Positions 60,993 through 64,000 of a DNA stretch of 64,000 bases are shown here, in pieces (positions within the stretch are counted from its first letter, which is position 1; the number at the start of each line of letters is the position of its first letter). The notes beneath the pieces were generated by a model, which was not told where the DNA came from, ran no database searches, and saw nothing but the letters and a program-made list of their open reading frames with translations. A program made the translations under genes and the position numbers. The stretch covers positions 1,426,001-1,490,000 of the forward strand of contig NZ_AP027291.1 in the NCBI RefSeq assembly GCF_030295745.1. Direction: 5' to 3'. Origin of the DNA: Mycolicibacterium sp. TUM20985 (GTDB lineage: Bacteria; Actinomycetota; Actinomycetes; Mycobacteriales; Mycobacteriaceae).

Positions 60993-61589
60993 ATGAGCAA
61001 TCCGACGCTGCGCGCCCTGGCCGAACTTCCGCTGACGCCGGCACCCCTGAGCGCGTCGACCTTGGTGATGATCGACTGTCAGAACACCTACACGCACGGT
61101 GTCATGGAGCTCGAGGGTGTGCAGGCCGCGCTCGACGAAGCAGCGGCCCTTCTCGACCGCGCACGTACGGCCGGTATCCCGATCATTCACGTTCAACACT
61201 CCGACGGCCCCGGCTCGCTCTACGACGTCGAGGGCGAGACCGGCGCGATCGTCGCGCGCGTCGCCCCGCGAGACGGAGAACCCGTCGTGGTGAAGCAGTA
61301 CCCGAACTCGTTCGTGCAGACCGACTTCGACGACAAGCTGAAGGCGGCCGGCGCCGAGAATCTGCTCATCGCCGGGTTCATGACGCACATGTGCGTCAAC
61401 TCCACCGCCCGCGGGGCCTTCAACTCGGGCTACGCCCCGACGGTCGTGGCTGCGGCGACGGCGACCCGAAGCTTGCCGGGTGTCGGCGGCGACCCGGTGT
61501 CCGCGGCCATACTTCAGTCAGCCAGCCTGGCGGCGCTTGCCGACCTGTTCGCAGTAGTCGTTCCCGACGGCGCCAGCGTCCCCGACTGA
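60993..61589 (+). CDS. Isochorismatase-family cysteine hydrolase
   Basis: 198 residues with the catalytic triad D28 (VMIDCQNTY), K101 (VVVKQYPNSF) and C134 (GFMTHMCVNSTARGA) of isochorismatase-type hydrolases. Such enzymes cleave amides such as nicotinamide or related compounds; the substrate is not evident. No signal peptide. ATG at 60993, with GGTTGGAG upstream. It converges on the DUF2243 gene with a 15-bp gap. Confidence 0.9.
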   Translation: MSNPTLRALAELPLTPAPLSASTLVMIDCQNTYTHGVMELEGVQAALDEAAALLDRARTAGIPIIHVQHSDGPGSLYDVEGETGAIVARVAPRDGEPVVVKQYPNSFVQTDFDDKLKAAGAENLLIAGFMTHMCVNSTARGAFNSGYAPTVVAAATATRSLPGVGGDPVSAAILQSASLAALADLFAVVVPDGASVPD

Positions 61590-61604
61590 CGGGCACGCAT
61601 GGCG

Positions 61605-62120
61605 TCACCGGCGTCGCTGCGCTCCGGTGGTCGCCAGCGCCCGGGCGCCGCGGCGGTGCAACGTCCAACCGCCCGCCACGAGCAATACCCCGAACACCAG
61701 GAAGCCGATGTCCCAGGACATCGGCCCGCCCAGGTCGTCACGCACGTGGTGGACTCCGAGCAGCAAGTGGTCGACGATTCCCTCCACCACGTTGAACACA
61801 CCCCAACCCGTCAAGAGCAGACCGGCGTGGAACGGCCAGTTCGGGGCCAGCCGACCCTGCCGCCAGGTAATCACCGTCATCACTGATCCGGCCATCACCA
61901 GCAGCCAAGTCGCCACGTGGAAGAAACCGTCGGCGACGACGTTGGCCTCCAGTCCCGCCACCGTCGTCGTGGGACTGCCCGCGACGCTGCTGATCATGTG
62001 GTGCCACTGCAAGATCTCGTGGAGGACGATGCCGTCGACGAAGCCACCCAAACCCAACCCCAGCAACACGAAAGGCGCCTTCGAGGGAAGTGCGGCGCCG
62101 CCATCTCGATCGAGGGTCAT
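61605..62120 (-). CDS. DUF2243 membrane protein
   Basis: 171 residues from ATG at 62120 (in-frame ATGs at 62156 and 62159 are alternatives). Four membrane helices: APFVLLGLGLGGFVDGIVLH, FFHVATWLLVMAGSVMTVI, PFHAGLLLTGWGVFNVVEGI and DIGFLVFGVLLVAGGWTLHR. The conserved His residues (IVLHEILQWHHMIS, GIVDHLLLGVHHVRDDL) are typical of DUF2243, suggestive of metal binding. Function unknown. Divergent from the oxidase-like gene. Confidence 0.8.
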   Translation of the reverse strand: MTLDRDGGAALPSKAPFVLLGLGLGGFVDGIVLHEILQWHHMISSVAGSPTTTVAGLEANVVADGFFHVATWLLVMAGSVMTVITWRQGRLAPNWPFHAGLLLTGWGVFNVVEGIVDHLLLGVHHVRDDLGGPMSWDIGFLVFGVLLVAGGWTLHRRGARALATTGAQRRR

Positions 62121-62177
62121 GAATGACACGTGCCCATGGGGCGATGGTTCATGCATCATCGGAGGCGATTTCGGCCG

Positions 62178-62843
62178 ATGATGTTCCCCATGACCCAGCC
62201 CTCGACCCGGATCAGCCGACTCAGCGAGAAGCAGGAGACCTCCCGCAATGCCCTCGAAGCGCTGCTCGACAGCACGCCGCTCGCCACGGTCGCGCTGATC
62301 CGCGACGGCCACCCGCTGATCTTTCCGACCGGGTTCGCGCGGATTGGAGGCGATCTGGTGATCCACGGTTCGACCGGCTCGCCATGGCTGATGGCGTTGG
62401 CAACGGGCCTCCCCGCGGCCGTGTCGGTGACCACCCTGGACGGCGTCGTCGTGGCGCGCAGCGGGTTCGAGTCGTCGTTCCGCTACCGCAGCGCGGCGAT
62501 CTTCGGCTCGTTCGAGAAAGTGCCCGACGCCGACAAGGTAGCCCTCCTCGAGGTCCTGACCGATGCGTTCATCCCGGGTCGGGTGGCGGAGCTGCGGCCC
62601 AGCAGCCGCAAGGAACTCGCGGCCACCCTCGCGCTGAAACTGCCCATCGGCGAGGACAATTGGTCGCTGAAGATCAGCGCAGGTTGGCCGGAGGACCCCG
62701 AGGAGGATGTCGCGGGGGGTGCCTGGGCGGGCGTGGTGCCGATGTCGGTGACCTACGGAGACCCGGAGCCCGCACCCGATCTCACGGAGGGCATCCCGGT
62801 GCCTGCGTCGGTGCGGGCGATGACCGAGCGGTCAGTCCAGTAG
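62178..62843 (+). CDS. Pyridoxamine-5'-phosphate-oxidase-like FMN-binding split-barrel protein
   Basis: 221 residues from the ATG at 62178, which has GGAGG 12 bases upstream; ATGs at 62181 and 62190 also fit. Pattern: RNALEALLDSTPLATVALIRDG, HPLIFPTGFARIGGDLVIHGSTGSPWLMAL, then VVVARSGFESSFRYRSAAIFG and FIPGRVAELRP, matching PNPOx-like split-barrel proteins of the FMN-binding family that includes predicted flavin reductases. The gene overlaps the converging nitrilase by 12 nt. Substrate unknown. Confidence 0.82.
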   Translation: MMFPMTQPSTRISRLSEKQETSRNALEALLDSTPLATVALIRDGHPLIFPTGFARIGGDLVIHGSTGSPWLMALATGLPAAVSVTTLDGVVVARSGFESSFRYRSAAIFGSFEKVPDADKVALLEVLTDAFIPGRVAELRPSSRKELAATLALKLPIGEDNWSLKISAGWPEDPEEDVAGGAWAGVVPMSVTYGDPEPAPDLTEGIPVPASVRAMTERSVQ

Positions 62844-63659
62844 CGCGGTCCGCCGGTACAGGTCGGTGCGCCGGTCGCGGTGTACGTCGTTGTTCTCGTT
62901 GAACTGCTTGATCCGTGATTGCTCGAGATCGACGTCGGCGGTGATGCGGCCCGCGGTGCCGTACTCGGCCATCGCCATCGGGTAACCGTCGGCATCGGTG
63001 ATTACGCTTCCACCGACCCAGTCCTGCCCCCGCTCCACACCGGTGCGATCGCACACGGCGATCGACATCCGATTCGTGCCCGCGCCGGCGAGTGCCCGCA
63101 CCTGCTCGGTCGGCCGCTCGCCGTCGGGGCGGGGCAGCAGCGGCCAGTTCACTGGGGCGCACAGCAGGTCCGCGCCGTCGAGCGCCACTGCCCGGACCCA
63201 TTCGGGGAATTCGATGTCGTAGCAGATCATCACGCCGACCCGGCCGTGCGCCGTGTCCACCAGCAGCGGCAGATCCTGACCGCGGTCGAACACCGCGTTC
63301 TCGAAGTCCCACAGGTGCGCCTTGCGGTACACGCCCCGCAACCCGGTGGGGTCGACGACGGCGGCGCTGTTGTAGACCTCGTCGCCCGCAGCCTCGGGGA
63401 AGCCGCCGACGATGGTCAGGTCGAAGGCCTCCGCCAGGTTGGCCCACTCGGTGATGGCAGGTCCGTCGCGGGTCTCGGCGAGCGACTCGAGTTCGGCGCG
63501 GTCGGCGAACACGTAACCCGACGTCGCCAGCTCCGGCAGCACGACGATCTGGGCGCCATCGCGGGCCGCAGCCTCGATCGCCGTCCTCGCGGTAGCCCGG
63601 TTGCCGGTGGTGTCACCGATCGTCAACGGGATCTGACAGCACGTCACGCGGGTGGGCAT
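62832..63659 (-). CDS. Nitrilase/carbon-nitrogen hydrolase superfamily protein
   Basis: 275 residues from ATG at 63659. Catalytic triad E43 ([10 protein letters not shown]), K113 ([10 protein letters not shown]) and C146 ([12 protein letters not shown]), typical of the nitrilase superfamily amidase branches (for example N-carbamoylase or omega-amidase). The probable reaction is hydrolysis of an amide or carbamoyl group. The frame is open 78 codons further upstream but that would overlap the Rrf2 gene. Converges on the split-barrel gene. Confidence 0.9.
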   Translation of the reverse strand: MPTRVTCCQIPLTIGDTTGNRATARTAIEAAARDGAQIVVLPELATSGYVFADRAELESLAETRDGPAITEWANLAEAFDLTIVGGFPEAAGDEVYNSAAVVDPTGLRGVYRKAHLWDFENAVFDRGQDLPLLVDTAHGRVGVMICYDIEFPEWVRAVALDGADLLCAPVNWPLLPRPDGERPTEQVRALAGAGTNRMSIAVCDRTGVERGQDWVGGSVITDADGYPMAMAEYGTAGRITADVDLEQSRIKQFNENNDVHRDRRTDLYRRTALLD

Positions 63660-63705
63660 GCATCGATCGTGCACCACTTCGGCGGGGTCTGCAGTCGGGT
63701 CGATG

Positions 63706-63723
63706 GCATGATTCGCATCATGC
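63706..63723. promoter_or_regulatory. Perfect dyad overlapping the Rrf2 start codon
   Basis: GCATGA-TTCGCA-TCATGC (63706-63723), 6-bp perfect arms around a 6-bp spacer, covering the ATG at 63720 in the divergent nitrilase/Rrf2 region. Good candidate for an autoregulatory site. Confidence 0.5.
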
Positions 63724-64000
63724 GGATGTCGGCCAAGGCGGAGTATGCCGTCCGGGCCATGGTGCAGCTGGCCACGGTGGCCGACGGCGAGCTCGTCAAG
63801 ACCGACGACCTGGCCAAGGCGCAGGGCATCCCGCCGCAGTTCCTCGTCGACATCCTGTCCGATCTGCGCACCGATCGGCTGGTGCGCAGTCACCGCGGTC
63901 GCGACGGTGGCTACGCGTTGGCCCGGCCCGCCGCCGGGATCAGCATCGCCGACGTGCTGCGCTGCATCGACGGTCCACTGGCCAGCGTCCGCGACATCGG
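63720..64000 (+). CDS. Rrf2-family transcriptional regulator, 3' end cut by window edge
   Basis: 93 codons are visible of a protein usually about 150-160 aa. The winged-helix start [20 protein letters not shown] and the DNA-binding stretch [41 protein letters not shown] are unmistakably Rrf2 (IscR/CymR/NsrR). The cysteine-rich segment, if any, lies beyond the window. Counterpart of Rv1287, which lies at the same place after the cys genes. Related CymR proteins regulate sulfur genes, so control of cysD-cysNC is possible but not shown. Confidence 0.9.
   Translation, partial: MRMSAKAEYAVRAMVQLATVADGELVKTDDLAKAQGIPPQFLVDILSDLRTDRLVRSHRGRDGGYALARPAAGISIADVLRCIDGPLASVRDI

Noticed and set aside
1..64000. 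CRISPR array, tRNA or rRNA genes, phage attachment sites
   Set aside because: Scanned for evenly spaced repeats, cloverleaf patterns and integrases; none seen.

Overview
High-GC actinobacterial chromosome, almost certainly a Mycobacterium/Mycolicibacterium species. GTG starts are frequent, many stop/start pairs overlap as ATGA or GTGA, and there are DUF3558 and LppP/LprE lipoproteins, a 13E12-type HNH protein and a CYP130-like P450. Compared from memory, the gene order follows the M. tuberculosis Rv1251c-Rv1287 interval (helicase-nuclease, lprE, deaD, acyltransferase, TetR, cyp130, tap, udgB, HIT, amiB2, class III adenylyl cyclase, two ABC exporters, lprB/lprC, sixA-like, SbcD/SbcC-like, oppABCD, canA, cysD, cysNC, Rrf2), interrupted by accessory blocks.

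Layout. 1-8266: truncated RecB-like nuclease/helicase, LprE-type lipoprotein, DeaD RNA helicase coupled to a membrane acyltransferase, and the cyp130-tetR pair, whose TetR frame runs 327 nt antisense into the acyltransferase. 8326-9956: an accessory SnoaL/DUF3237 pair divergent from an HxlR regulator. 9967-18175: Tap-like efflux pump, family-5 uracil-DNA glycosylase, LLM oxidoreductase, nitroreductase-like protein, HIT protein, amidase, an Fe/2OG oxygenase-like protein, a hypoxanthine/uracil glycosylase and a pH-sensor-type adenylyl cyclase. 18197-23799: AIM24-acyl-CoA synthetase pair, two small or uncharacterised genes and a molybdopterin oxidoreductase. 23841-33155: heterodimeric ABC exporter, two DUF3558 lipoproteins, SixA-like phosphatase and an SbcD/SbcC-like pair.

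33162-36108 is an organosulfur-monooxygenase locus in which one gene is wrecked by an internal deletion and by a complete IS256-family element (1384 bp, 8-bp target duplication). 36230-42889 holds an alpha/beta hydrolase and the oppBCDA peptide importer. 43358-51443 is an accessory envelope-glycosylation island: a TcrX/TcrY-like two-component system coupled to a GT-C glycosyltransferase, then a GT2-GtrA fusion, then a second GT-C paralogue. These are the parts of a three-component (polyprenyl-P-sugar synthase, flippase, extracytoplasmic transferase) glycosylation system under apparent dedicated control.

51509-64000: beta-carbonic anhydrase, thioesterase, sulfotransferase divergent from TetR/DUF1214, then a sulfate-activation operon (cysD-cysNC-cysQ) with a good housekeeping promoter, a 13E12/HNH gene with an SOS-box-like site over its start codon, small metabolic genes, and an Rrf2 regulator cut by the window edge. 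Non-coding signals worth noting are two copies of a nested-hairpin intergenic element, a 24-bp palindromic repeat present both between genes and inside tcrY, a 36-bp in-frame tandem repeat at the cysNC/cysQ junction, and a hexanucleotide microsatellite in the AIM24 gene. No rRNA, tRNA or CRISPR was seen. No gene-free stretch exceeds 300 bases apart from the IS and pseudogene region.
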